From a bacterium (lineage in GTDB: Bacteria > Actinomycetota > Acidimicrobiia > Spongiisociales > ZC4RG35): DNA of 64,000 nucleotides. Made by a program: the position numbers and the translations under genes. Under the pieces are notes generated by a model that saw only the letters and a program-made list of their open reading frames with translations, had not been told where the DNA came from and ran no database searches. Positions 45,491 through 54,169 of this stretch are shown piece by piece; the stretch's first letter is position 1, and each line of letters starts with the position of its first letter. The stretch covers positions 1 to 64,000 of the forward strand of contig JAPPFD010000025.1 of assembly GCA_028823995.1 (NCBI GenBank), read 5' to 3'.

Positions 45491-47704
45491 TTAGCGGGGC
45501 GCGGTGCGGTGAGAGGAGGACGGGACGGCCACTATCACCAGCGGGATGGTGACATTCTTGAGGACGAAGGACATCCCGTAGCCGAAGAACGGCCGGTTGG
45601 TGAGGGGCCGGTTGGCGGCGCCCACCACCAGCAGGTCCCAGTTCTCCGAGTTAGCGGTATTGGTGAGTTCTCCCTCGGGCTGGGCCACCGGCCGGACGTC
45701 GGCATGGACCCTGGCTCCCAGGCGCTCTCCGTATTCCACCGACTCCTCCACCAGATCGCGGCCGGCCATGAAGTTCTGGGCGCTGGCCCTCATGTCGAAG
45801 TAGTAGGGACCGTCGGCGGTCTCGTTGATCAGGTGCAGTGCGAAGACCATTCCGTCATTGTGGGCGGCCAGAGAGTATGCAACCTCCGCGGCGGCGCGGG
45901 AGGCAGGATTCGCTTCAACCGACAGCAGCACCCTCCGCACTTCGGGGATGGGGCCGCCCGGGAGCCCGTCGGGAGGCTCGGGGTATCGGAAAATCAGGGT
46001 GGGAAGCTCCAGGCGGGCCAGTACGCGGTCGATGACGGTCGAGAACACTTCCGTCTCCCCGGTGTGCTCCGGAGCCCCCAGCACGACCAGGTCATATCCG
46101 AGATCCGCTTCCTTGAGGATGGCGTCCGCAGGATCACGCTCCCGCCTTCTGATCAGGCGATGCTCCTCGCCTTCCAAGGCCCTGATCGCCGCCTCCGGGC
46201 CGGTCTGCGCTTCGACCTCCTTGCCGATCAGGCGCTTCCACCATCCTCCCGAGGATCGGCTGACCTCCAGAACCGTCACCTCCGCGTCCCTGAACAGACG
46301 GCCGATCTGTCTGGCGGCGAAGACGCTGTTGGCGCCGCCCCGGGTGGGAAGAAGGATGCGCTGTGAACCCAGGATTTGGGCCTGTGACCGGATAGCCTCC
46401 GACTCGAGGCGGGCCTTTTCCTCTCCTTCGGCTTCCATTCCCCGGACCGAGACCTTCAACAGGACCGGCGCCAGGAGCGAGGTGACGATGGCGGCCAGCA
46501 CGATCACCGTGTAACCGGTGTCCGACAGCACCCCCAGGCTGAGACCCACCAGGGCCACCACGATTCCCATGGCGCCCAGGGCGGACAGGCCCGACCCGAG
46601 AGCCAAGGACTCCTTGACGGTCAGGCCGGCCCGGCGGGCGCCGACCAGGGTGCCGAACATCTTGGCCGCCACCGCCAGGACGATGAGCGCCACCGTCCAG
46701 ATGATGGCGCTGGGCGAGGCCAAGAGGGAGATGTCCACCCGCAGCCCGCTGAAGGCGAAGAACACCGGAGCGAAGAAGGAGTCGGTGATGGTCTCCAGGA
46801 CATGGCGGACCTCCACCATCTGGTACCGGAGCGTGGCGAGGATGATGCCGACGATGAACGCTCCCAGGATGGCCTCGAGACCTAGGGCGTGGGTGATCGC
46901 GCCCCCGGCGATCGCCGCCACCAGACCCACAGTGAGGGCCGCCTCCAGATTCGATCCCCCCCGCAGAGCCAGGCGCATCGCCTGATTGAGCAGCCACCTG
47001 CCGACCGTGGCCGCCAGGACCACGAACACCACCAGGCCGCCCAGAGCCGTGAGCAACTGGGCGGGTTCGAACCCTTCCTGGGCGATGCCGGCCAATCCGG
47101 CCAGAATCAGCCATCCCACCGAGTCCATGGTCATGCTCACCGCGAGGGTCACCTGGCCGAAGTTGCGTCGCAGCATGCCCAGGTCCAGGAGGATCTTCGC
47201 CACCACCGGAAGGGCGGCCACCGACAGGGCCAGAGCCATGAAGGCCGCGTACAGGCCGCGCCCGGCAGTTCCCACGAAGGAGGACGGGGTAAGGAGCGCC
47301 ACCAGCCCCACCGCCACCAGGGGGACGAACAGAGCCCCGGTGGAGACGTTCAGGGCAGCGCGGCGGAGACGGGAGATGATTCCCAGGTCGGTCTCGTATC
47401 CGATCACCACCAGCACCATGATCACCGCCAGCCATGCCACCCCGTACAGGACCGAGCCCACGGTGGAGTCGGAGAAGATCCAATCGTAGGTGTCCGGGTA
47501 GAACTGGCCCAGCACGCTCGGGCCGATCACCACCCCGCCCAGGAGCTGGCCCACCACCGGAGGCTGGCCGAGCTTGTTGGCCACTCCGCCCAGGAAGCGG
47601 GCGGCGCCAACCAGCAGTGTCAACTGCACCAGGAAGAGGAAGACCTGGTGCTCATCCAGCAGGCTTGAGGCGCCCGGTTGATCTGCCGCGACTATGAGGG
47701 TCAT
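45491..47704 (-). CDS. Cation:proton antiporter (CPA2) with two USP domains
   Basis: 737 residues. The membrane part (about residues 20-400, twelve helices) is Na+(K+)/H+ antiporter CPA2-type, with GQPPVVGQLLGGVVIGPSVLG early and a VGWLILAGLAG segment. The C-terminal cytoplasmic part contains two universal-stress-like domains, starting at RILLPTRGGANSVFAARQIG and VRRVLLSVEANPASRAAAEV. It exchanges monovalent cations for protons, probably regulated by nucleotide binding in the USP part. Start ATG 47704 begins just ahead of the membrane domain. The longer frame to 47983 overlaps ychF. Confidence 0.9.
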   Translation of the reverse strand: MTLIVAADQPGASSLLDEHQVFLFLVQLTLLVGAARFLGGVANKLGQPPVVGQLLGGVVIGPSVLGQFYPDTYDWIFSDSTVGSVLYGVAWLAVIMVLVVIGYETDLGIISRLRRAALNVSTGALFVPLVAVGLVALLTPSSFVGTAGRGLYAAFMALALSVAALPVVAKILLDLGMLRRNFGQVTLAVSMTMDSVGWLILAGLAGIAQEGFEPAQLLTALGGLVVFVVLAATVGRWLLNQAMRLALRGGSNLEAALTVGLVAAIAGGAITHALGLEAILGAFIVGIILATLRYQMVEVRHVLETITDSFFAPVFFAFSGLRVDISLLASPSAIIWTVALIVLAVAAKMFGTLVGARRAGLTVKESLALGSGLSALGAMGIVVALVGLSLGVLSDTGYTVIVLAAIVTSLLAPVLLKVSVRGMEAEGEEKARLESEAIRSQAQILGSQRILLPTRGGANSVFAARQIGRLFRDAEVTVLEVSRSSGGWWKRLIGKEVEAQTGPEAAIRALEGEEHRLIRRRERDPADAILKEADLGYDLVVLGAPEHTGETEVFSTVIDRVLARLELPTLIFRYPEPPDGLPGGPIPEVRRVLLSVEANPASRAAAEVAYSLAAHNDGMVFALHLINETADGPYYFDMRASAQNFMAGRDLVEESVEYGERLGARVHADVRPVAQPEGELTNTANSENWDLLVVGAANRPLTNRPFFGYGMSFVLKNVTIPLVIVAVPSSSHRTAPR

Positions 47705-47727
47705 TCGCTCTGATAACAATACAGATT

Positions 47728-48801
47728 TCACACCGAGAACCTGACCTGCAGGACGTCGCGCGACCGCACGGGATAGTCTCGCCCCTCCACCCGGACCACG
47801 CCCTCGGCGCGGGCCGCATCCCAGCCTCCCGCGTCGATCACCGCTCGGGCGTTCCCCACCTCGGCCCGGATGAATCCTCTCTCCATGTCGGAGTGGACTT
47901 TGCCGGCCGCCCGGCGGGCATGCGACCCCAACGGAGTGAGCCAGGCCCTTGTCTCCCTGAAGTTGGAGGTGTAGAAGATGCACATTGCCAGGGTGTCCAG
48001 CACGGCTTCGGAGATGGTGGCGGCCGCTCCCCTGACGAGCCCGAAGGCTTCCAGCATCTCGGCCCGGTCCCGGGCGTCCAGCATGGCGGCCTCCGCTTCG
48101 AGCCGCAGCGTCATGGGCGCCACCGGGTCACCGGCGGGGACCACCCCCTCCACCGGGTTTGACGTTCCCCTCCTCTGTTCCATTTCTTCCTCGACGTTGA
48201 CCACCCAGATGACCGGTTTGAGGGTGAGGGGCGCGAAATCCGCCAGGGCCTTCAGTTCGAGGTCAGACCACCGCGCCTGTCGCAGGAGGCCTCCGTCGCC
48301 GCATATGGCGGACGCCCGCGACACGGTCTTGAAGGCCTCCCGTCGCTCGGGGCGGGAGGTGGCTTGATTGCGAAGCCGGGGAATCGATCCCTCGAACATC
48401 TGGGCATCGCTTATGGCCATGGCCAACAGCACCTCCTCGGCCTGGGAGGAGGGATCGGTTCCCGACCCCCCGTCCGGCACGGAGGGGTCGGTGAAGGCCC
48501 GGAGCACGACCGCTATGCAGTCCGCCTGGCGCAGCATTCCCACCGTACGGGTGTCCAGGTCGCCTCCCGGCTCCTGGAGGGGAGGGCCGTCGGTCACCTC
48601 GAGGGTCGCCTGAGTGATCCGAGCCGAACCCTCCAGGCGGCCCAGTTCCCGGAGGATCGGGTCGACGATGCGGGTGACGCCCACCCGCGTCTCGGTGGTT
48701 GAGAAGGGAAAGGACGCAATGCCTTCCGGGCGGGCGGTGAGAGCCGCGAACAGCGAGGTCTTTCCCGTGTTCGACAGACCGGTGATTCCCAGGATGGCCA
48801 T
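47728..48801 (-). CDS. ychF: Obg-like ATPase YchF, divergent
   Basis: 357 residues from ATG 48801. P-loop GLSNTGKTSLFAAL (usual form GLPNVGKSTLF), DxxG-like region replaced by TDGPPLQEPGG, and VVNVEEEM in place of the NKxD motif, the feature that makes YchF/OLA1 ATP- rather than GTP-specific. The C-terminal TGS domain contains CIFYTSNFRETRAWL and HSDMERGFIRAEV. It is an ATPase associated with ribosomes and stress responses. The P-loop and the long acidic insert around residues 70-130 are more divergent than usual. Confidence 0.88.
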   Translation of the reverse strand: MAILGITGLSNTGKTSLFAALTARPEGIASFPFSTTETRVGVTRIVDPILRELGRLEGSARITQATLEVTDGPPLQEPGGDLDTRTVGMLRQADCIAVVLRAFTDPSVPDGGSGTDPSSQAEEVLLAMAISDAQMFEGSIPRLRNQATSRPERREAFKTVSRASAICGDGGLLRQARWSDLELKALADFAPLTLKPVIWVVNVEEEMEQRRGTSNPVEGVVPAGDPVAPMTLRLEAEAAMLDARDRAEMLEAFGLVRGAAATISEAVLDTLAMCIFYTSNFRETRAWLTPLGSHARRAAGKVHSDMERGFIRAEVGNARAVIDAGGWDAARAEGVVRVEGRDYPVRSRDVLQVRFSV

Positions 48802-48904
48802 CGAATAACGAGAGTAGACCGACCTCGACGCCCGTGCCGCCTTTTGGGCGAAGATGGGACTAATGACCTCGCTTACCGGAGCCGACCTGCCAGAATCGGG
48901 GCCA

Positions 48905-49597
48905 ATGAGAACGGTGGCGATTACCGGTGGCACCAGTTGGCTGGGACAGGCGCTCACCAATAGGCTGTTGAGCGACGAACAACTCCACCTGGCGCTGACC
49001 TACCTCAGACCGGTTGAGGCCGAGCGCTTCGAGGACCGCTTCGGCACCTATCACCCCCGGATCATCCTGCGCCGGGTCGACGTAACCGACGCTCGGGCCG
49101 TGGAGAGGTTCCTGGCGGAGGTGGAAACCCGATGGGGAACGATCTCCGGACTGGCCTGCGTGGCCGGAAGCTGGGCCGGGGGAACAACGGTCGAGCAGAC
49201 TTCGGACCTGCGCCTCGAGAGGATGCTGGACGCCAACCTCCGCTCCACCTTCACGATGGTCCGGGCCGCCCTCCCCTATCTTCGCAGAGCTGACTGGGCC
49301 CGGGTGGTGTTGACCGCCAGCCGGGCCGCCTTCGACGCACCTCGCGACCAGGCCGCCTTCAACATCGCCAAGGCGGGAGTGGTTGCGCTGGGCCGCAGCC
49401 TGGCCGCCGAGTTGGTGAAGACCGAGGTCTCGGTTTCGGTGCTGGCGCCGTCGGTCATCGACACCCCGGTGTCCCGGGAGGCCATGCCCGACGCCGATCA
49501 CAACCTTTGGCCGACTCCCGACGAAGTCGCCCGGGTGGCGGAGTTCCTGTTGAGCAGGGAGGCATGGGTTCTGAACGGCGCCGAGGTGCCGGTCTAG
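48905..49597 (+). CDS. SDR family protein, catalytic Tyr replaced
   Basis: 230 residues from ATG 48905 (a start at 48854 adds 17 residues). NAD-binding region AITGGTSWLGQALTNRLL has a GGxxWLG form of the classical TGxxxGxG loop. VVLTASRAAFD has the catalytic Ser. The expected YxxxK reads AAFNIAKAG, so Tyr is Phe while Lys is kept. Dehydrogenase activity is therefore doubtful. It lies 18 bases upstream of the Bpa gene on the same strand. Confidence 0.8.
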   Translation: MRTVAITGGTSWLGQALTNRLLSDEQLHLALTYLRPVEAERFEDRFGTYHPRIILRRVDVTDARAVERFLAEVETRWGTISGLACVAGSWAGGTTVEQTSDLRLERMLDANLRSTFTMVRAALPYLRRADWARVVLTASRAAFDAPRDQAAFNIAKAGVVALGRSLAAELVKTEVSVSVLAPSVIDTPVSREAMPDADHNLWPTPDEVARVAEFLLSREAWVLNGAEVPV

Positions 49598-49615
49598 CCA
49601 TTATCCTCTCCGACT

Positions 49616-50098
49616 ATGCGGTCTGATCAAACCCTCCGTCCCGATCTGGTGGAAGGCGGGCAGGTCGACGGGGACGCCGAAGAGTCGGGCTCCGACCAGG
49701 AGGTCACCGAGCCCGGCAAGCTGATCAGGATCGCCACCATGACCCGCTCGATTCTCGAGGAGGTGCGGGCCGCCACGCCCGACGAGGCGGGGAGGGAACT
49801 TATCTCGAAGATCCATGACCGCTCGCTCGATGAGCTCCGGGATGTGCTCAGCAAGGAGTTGCTGACCGAGTTCGACCGCATGTTCGAGCCGCTGCTGGGA
49901 GATGACCCGCCCACCTCGTCGGAGGTGCGCATCGCCCAGGCCCAGTTGATCGGGTGGCTGGAGGGGCTGTTCCAGGGCATCCAGGCCAGCCTGGTTACCA
50001 GGCAGATGATGGCCCAGGCCCGGGCCGCCCAGCGCGCCAAGCTGATGGCGGGCCGTCCCGAGCCCGAAGACCGGCCGCCAACCGGACTCTATCTCTGA
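49616..50098 (+). CDS. bpa: Bacterial proteasome activator (Bpa/PafE)
   Basis: 160 residues, DUF2587 family. The helical core (residues 40-150) includes SKIHDRSLDELRDVLS and VRIAQAQLIGWLEGLFQGIQA. The C-terminus ends in GLYL, matching the hydrophobic-Tyr-X motif that docks into 20S proteasome alpha rings in mycobacterial Bpa. It forms a ring that opens the gate without ATP to degrade unfolded proteins. Its presence implies a proteasome in this organism. It lies 10 bases before the next gene on the same strand. Confidence 0.9.
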   Translation: MRSDQTLRPDLVEGGQVDGDAEESGSDQEVTEPGKLIRIATMTRSILEEVRAATPDEAGRELISKIHDRSLDELRDVLSKELLTEFDRMFEPLLGDDPPTSSEVRIAQAQLIGWLEGLFQGIQASLVTRQMMAQARAAQRAKLMAGRPEPEDRPPTGLYL

Positions 50099-50108
50099 GG
50101 GACGCACC

Positions 50109-51227
50109 GTGACGCCTCTCCGGGTTGCGGTCATAGGGGGAGGTATAGCCGGCGCCGCCGCCGCTTTCTACCTGGCGGAGCGGGCCGAGGTGGTGCTGCT
50201 GGAGGCCGAGCCGACGCTTGCTTATCACACCACCGGACGCTCGGCCGCCCTCCTGTTCGAGTCCTACGGATCGCAGGGGATCCGTCCCCTGACCTCTGCC
50301 AGCCGCGCCTTCCTCGACGAACCTCCCCCGGGGCTGGCCGACTTTCCGTTCCTGTCCCCGCGGGGCGGGATGCTGGTGGGCGGGGAGGACCAGATCGGAG
50401 GGCTCGAGCAGTGGGAAGCCGATGCAAGGGAGCAGGGGGCGTGGGTGGAGTTGCTGGACGCCGAGAAGGCGCGTCAGATCTGTCCGGCGCTCAAGCCCGA
50501 GATGGTGACCGGCGCGATCTGGGAGCCCGGAGCCGCCGACATAGACGTGGCGGCGGTCCACCAGGCCTTCGTGCGGGGGGCCCGGCGCTGCGGCGCGGAA
50601 ATCCGGGTCTCCTCACCCGTCAAGGCGATGGAGAGGACCGCAGGTGGATGGAAAATGAGGGCGGGGGACGAGACCCTGACAGCCCAGGTGGTAGTGAATG
50701 CGGCCGGGGCGTGGGGGGATGAGGTCGCCCGGATGGCGGGCCTGGGACCGATGGGCATCACTCCCATGCGCCGCACCGTCTTCATGGCTCCCGGGTCTGA
50801 GGAGTACAAGTCATGGCCCCTGGTGGCCGGCATCGAGATGGGGTGGTACTTCAAGCCGGACGGCATCCAACTGCTCTGTTCCCTGTCGGAGGAGAACCCC
50901 TCCCCTCCCTGCGACGCCCGCCCCGAACCGCTCGACATCGCCTTGGCGATCGAGCGCATCAATCATGCGACCACTTTGGGGATTCGATCGGTTCGCTCCT
51001 CGTGGACGGGGCTGAGGACCTTTGCTCCGGACCGGGAGATGGTGATCGGCTTCGATCCCCGGGCGGAGGGCTTCTTCTGGCTGGTGGGCCAGGGAGGGAC
51101 CGGGATCCAGACTTCTCCGGCCGCCGGCGAGTTGACCGCATCCCTGGTTCTGGATTCGGAGGTCCCCACCCGGCTGGTGGACCACGGGTTCGACGCCGCG
51201 GTGGTCGCCCCGGAGCGGTTTGTCTGA
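50109..51227 (+). CDS. FAD-dependent amino-acid oxidoreductase (DAO family)
   Basis: 372 residues. VAVIGGGIAGAAAAFYLAE is the N-terminal FAD dinucleotide motif, VVVNAAGAWGDEVARMAG the second conserved FAD site, and VGQGGTGIQTSPAAGELTA the C-terminal one. The family oxidises glycine, sarcosine, D-amino acids or related secondary amines. The exact substrate is not clear from active-site residues I can see. The end overlaps the long TrmH frame but not its likely start. Confidence 0.87.
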   Translation: MTPLRVAVIGGGIAGAAAAFYLAERAEVVLLEAEPTLAYHTTGRSAALLFESYGSQGIRPLTSASRAFLDEPPPGLADFPFLSPRGGMLVGGEDQIGGLEQWEADAREQGAWVELLDAEKARQICPALKPEMVTGAIWEPGAADIDVAAVHQAFVRGARRCGAEIRVSSPVKAMERTAGGWKMRAGDETLTAQVVVNAAGAWGDEVARMAGLGPMGITPMRRTVFMAPGSEEYKSWPLVAGIEMGWYFKPDGIQLLCSLSEENPSPPCDARPEPLDIALAIERINHATTLGIRSVRSSWTGLRTFAPDREMVIGFDPRAEGFFWLVGQGGTGIQTSPAAGELTASLVLDSEVPTRLVDHGFDAAVVAPERFV

Positions 51228-51297
51228 TGCCGACATTCAAGGCTGTCTGGACGATCTGCCACCGGAGCAGGCCCAGGGTCCATGGGAGGACCGTGTA

Positions 51298-52116
51298 ATG
51301 TCCCAGACCTCTCTGCTCCGCACCTTCATCTCCTCCCCGCAGAATCCCCGGGTCAAGGCGCTGGTGCGCCTTCGCACCCGGCGGGAGCGGGAGCGGAAGG
51401 CGACGTTCCTGGTGGAGGGGTACAGGGAGTTGCGAAGGGCGCTGGCCTGGAAACGCCACTTGGAGGCGGTGTACTGCTGCCCGCCTCTCTATCTGGGTGA
51501 CAACGAGGAGAAACTCCTCTCGGAGGCCGCGCAAGCGGCCGAAGTGGTGGAGATGTCGGAAGCCGCGTTCCGGAAGGTCGCCTACCGCGACCGCCCTGAA
51601 GGACTCCTGGCGGTGCTCCGCCAGCCTCCCCTTCCGCTCTCCGGGCTCCGGCTGGGAGCAGCGCCCCTCGTCCTGGTCGTGGAGTCGGTGGAGAAGCCCG
51701 GAAACCTGGGCGCCATGCTCCGCACGGCCGAGGCGGCTGGAGCGGATGCCGTGGTGGTGGCCGACCCGACGACCGATGTCTTCAATCCCAACGTGGTACG
51801 CGCCTCGCTGGGGTCACTGTTCACCGTGCCGCTGGCCGTGGCGGAGGGTCGTGAGGCGCTGGAGTGGCTCCGCCGGGAAGACCTCCGGGTGATAGCCACC
51901 AGCCCTGCTGCCTCGGAGCCCTGCTGGAAGACCGATCTCTCGGGCAGGGTGGCGGTGGTGATCGGCACCGAACAGTACGGCCTGTCGGACCTCTGGCTGG
52001 AGGGCGCCGACCGCAAGGTGTCCATCCCCATGTCGGGGACCGTCGACTCCCTCAACGCCGGATCGGCGGCGGCCGTGCTGCTGTTCGAGGCCCGCCGCCA
52101 ACGGTCGGAAGGCTGA
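51298..52116 (+). CDS. TrmH/SpoU-family RNA 2'-O-methyltransferase
   Basis: 272 residues from ATG 51298, which has GGGAGGA at 51283-51289. N-terminal substrate-binding domain with NPRVKALVRL and EGYRELRRAL, then the SPOUT knot motifs: VVESVEKPGNLGAMLRTAEAAG, NVVRASLGSLFTVPL and VVIGTEQYGLS with IPMSGTVDSLN. It methylates ribose in tRNA or rRNA with S-adenosylmethionine. Target nucleotide not predictable. Confidence 0.92.
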   Translation: MSQTSLLRTFISSPQNPRVKALVRLRTRRERERKATFLVEGYRELRRALAWKRHLEAVYCCPPLYLGDNEEKLLSEAAQAAEVVEMSEAAFRKVAYRDRPEGLLAVLRQPPLPLSGLRLGAAPLVLVVESVEKPGNLGAMLRTAEAAGADAVVVADPTTDVFNPNVVRASLGSLFTVPLAVAEGREALEWLRREDLRVIATSPAASEPCWKTDLSGRVAVVIGTEQYGLSDLWLEGADRKVSIPMSGTVDSLNAGSAAAVLLFEARRQRSEG

Positions 52117-52197
52117 CCGTCCCGTCTTCTGAGTCGCGCCGACGGGTTTGATCACCTGGCGGATCGGTGGTTCTCAATCATGGGACCCCGAGGTGGA

Positions 52198-52896
52198 TCA
52201 AGCAGTGGCTGCAATCGCTTCCCGCAGGGTGAACCGTCCCTCATACAGCGCCCTTCCCACAATGGCGGCCTCGCATCCCAAGGCCGCCACCGCCCTCAGG
52301 TCGGAGAGAGCGCCCACTCCCCCCGAGGCGATCACCGCCATGTCCGAGAGATCTCCCACCCGTGCCAGCAGGTCGAGGTCCGGCCCCGTCATGGCCCCGT
52401 CCCGCTCGATGCCGGTCACCAGCAGCCTCACCACTCCCGCTTCCCGCAGTCCTCTCAGTGCCTGGGGGACCGAGCGCCCTTCGTCCAGCCACCCAGCCCC
52501 TCGTGCCCGGCCGGCTCGCACGTCGAGGGCCGCCACCACCCGCTCCACCTCCCCCACTTGCCCCAGGGCGGCCGGGTTCCACACTGCCGCGGTTCCCATG
52601 ACCACCCTGCGGGCCCCCGCCGCCAGCGCGGCCCGGGCCGCGTCGGCGGTGCGGATGCCCCCGCCCACCTGGAACGGAATTCGCGCCTGGCTCATCTCCT
52701 TCCAGATCCGCCGGTCGGGATCGCCCGTCTTGGCGCCGGAAAGGTCCACCACATGCACCAACTCGGCGCCCTGTTCCATCCACCCGCCCGCCACCTCTAC
52801 CGGATCGTCCGAATAGCGGGTCACCTTTTGGTAGTTGCCGTGGAGCAACCTGACCACCCTCCCCTCCAGTATGTCCACGGCTGGGATTATCTGCAT
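52198..52896 (-). CDS. hisA: ProFAR isomerase
   Basis: 232 residues, TIM barrel. PAVDILEGRVVRLLHG at the N-terminus contains the catalytic Asp, VGGGIRTADAARAAL binds phosphate and TGIERDGAMTGPD holds the second Asp; ASGGVGAL closes the barrel. It isomerises ProFAR to PRFAR in histidine synthesis. It is transcribed away from the hisR-hisG operon, with a palindrome between them. The gene order with hisA divergent is unusual since hisA normally lies between hisH and hisF. Confidence 0.95.
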   Translation of the reverse strand: MQIIPAVDILEGRVVRLLHGNYQKVTRYSDDPVEVAGGWMEQGAELVHVVDLSGAKTGDPDRRIWKEMSQARIPFQVGGGIRTADAARAALAAGARRVVMGTAAVWNPAALGQVGEVERVVAALDVRAGRARGAGWLDEGRSVPQALRGLREAGVVRLLVTGIERDGAMTGPDLDLLARVGDLSDMAVIASGGVGALSDLRAVAALGCEAAIVGRALYEGRFTLREAIAATA

Positions 52897-52940
52897 CTGA
52901 GAGCGCCCTTCTGGGATTCGGGAAACCGAGTTTGCGCTAA

Positions 52941-52968
52941 TGTGCTAATACACTATTATGATAGCACA
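52941..52968. promoter_or_regulatory. Palindrome between hisA and hisR, operator candidate
   Basis: TGTGCTA (52941-52947) and TAGCACA (52962-52968) form a perfect inverted repeat with a 14-base spacer. Within it lie TATTAT/TATGAT sequences that could be -10 boxes for the hisR direction. The region is much more AT-rich than its flanks. The next gene encodes a TrpR-family protein, and its relatives are proposed histidine repressors, so this is a likely binding site controlling both divergent units. Confidence 0.6.
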
Positions 52969-52991
52969 CTAACGTCAACCATGGACATTAT

Positions 52992-53306
52992 ATGACGGTC
53001 GACAGATCATGGCGCAACCAGGACACCCGGGCGCTCTTCTCCGCGGTGCTGACCCTGGAGACGGTGGACGAAGCCGCCATCTTCTTCCGGGATCTCTGCA
53101 CCCGCAAGGAGATCTCGGATCTGAGTCAGCGATGGGCGGTCGTCCGCCAACTGGACCGGGGCCTCTCCTACCGGCAGATCTCAGAGGTCACCGGCGCCGC
53201 CACCGCCACCATAACCCGCATAAACCAGTGGTTGCGTCACGGCACCGGCGGTTATCGTCTGGCGCTCTCCCGGATGAAAACCCCGCCTGAAACGGAATCG
53301 ACCTGA
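52992..53306 (+). CDS. TrpR/YerC-family regulator, probable histidine repressor
   Basis: 104 residues. The TrpR-type fold is visible: AAIFFRDLCTRKEISDLSQRW, then the helix-turn-helix LSYRQISEVTGAATATITRI. The family includes YerC/YecD, sometimes named HisR because it often accompanies his genes. The stop overlaps the ATG of hisG, so it is the first gene of the histidine operon and probably autoregulated through the palindrome upstream. Histidine as co-repressor is inferred. Confidence 0.87.
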   Translation: MTVDRSWRNQDTRALFSAVLTLETVDEAAIFFRDLCTRKEISDLSQRWAVVRQLDRGLSYRQISEVTGAATATITRINQWLRHGTGGYRLALSRMKTPPETEST

Positions 53307-54169
53307 TGAACAAGAGCGCACTCACCCTGGCAGTCCCTAACAAAGGGCGTCTCCGAGAGCCTTCCCTCCGCCTTCTCAAGAGCGCCGGGATGTCCTTCGA
53401 GGTGACCGACCGGGCTCTCTCCCTGCGGGTCCGGAACGTGGAGGTGGACCTGGTGCTGGTCCGCACCGAGGACATACCGGGGATGCTGATCGAGGGGGTG
53501 GCCGATGTCGGGATAACCGGACTGGATCTCATGGAGGAGTCCGATCCGGACGCCGCCCTGGTGCCGCTGGTCAAACTGGACTTCGGGTTCTGTCGCCTGG
53601 CGGCCGCGGTGCCCAACGCCTCTTCCATCGACTCCCTGGATGACCTGAGGGGGCTCCGGGTCGCCACCTCCCATCCCCGAACCACCGCCCGGTTCCTGGC
53701 CGATCGCGGCATCCCCGCCTCGGTCGTGGCCCTCAAGGGATCGGTGGAGGCGGCCACCAAGATCGCCCTCGCCGACGCGGTGGTCGACCTGGTCTCGACA
53801 GGGTCCACCCTCAGGCTCAACGGATTGCGGGACATCGGCGTTCTCCTCGAGTCCCAGGCGGTGCTGGCCGGACTACCCGAGGTGAGAGACCGCCGGCTTG
53901 TCCGCCAGTTGGTGACCGCCATACGGGCGGTTACCGCCGGCCGCCGCAAGCGTTATCTGCTGCTCAACACCTCCGCCGACAACACGGCCGAGATCAGCCG
54001 GTTGATACCCGGTCTGTCGGCTCCCACCATCGTCCCGTTGGACGACTCGGAGATGGTGGCAATGCACTCGGTGGTGGACGCCTCGGACCTCTGGGACCTC
54101 CTTCCCCGACTCGAAGATGCGGGCGGCAAGGGAATCCTCGTGCTCGACATAGGACAACTCATCCCGTGA
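53306..54169 (+). CDS. hisG: ATP phosphoribosyltransferase, long form
   Basis: 287 residues, the long HisG with a C-terminal regulatory ACT-like domain, so no HisZ is needed. AVPNKGRLREPSLRLL binds PRPP, DVGITGLDLMEE and VDLVSTGSTLRLNGL are the catalytic-domain signatures. It carries out the first and feedback-controlled step of histidine synthesis. The ATG overlaps the hisR stop and the stop overlaps hisD. Confidence 0.95.
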   Translation: MNKSALTLAVPNKGRLREPSLRLLKSAGMSFEVTDRALSLRVRNVEVDLVLVRTEDIPGMLIEGVADVGITGLDLMEESDPDAALVPLVKLDFGFCRLAAAVPNASSIDSLDDLRGLRVATSHPRTTARFLADRGIPASVVALKGSVEAATKIALADAVVDLVSTGSTLRLNGLRDIGVLLESQAVLAGLPEVRDRRLVRQLVTAIRAVTAGRRKRYLLLNTSADNTAEISRLIPGLSAPTIVPLDDSEMVAMHSVVDASDLWDLLPRLEDAGGKGILVLDIGQLIP

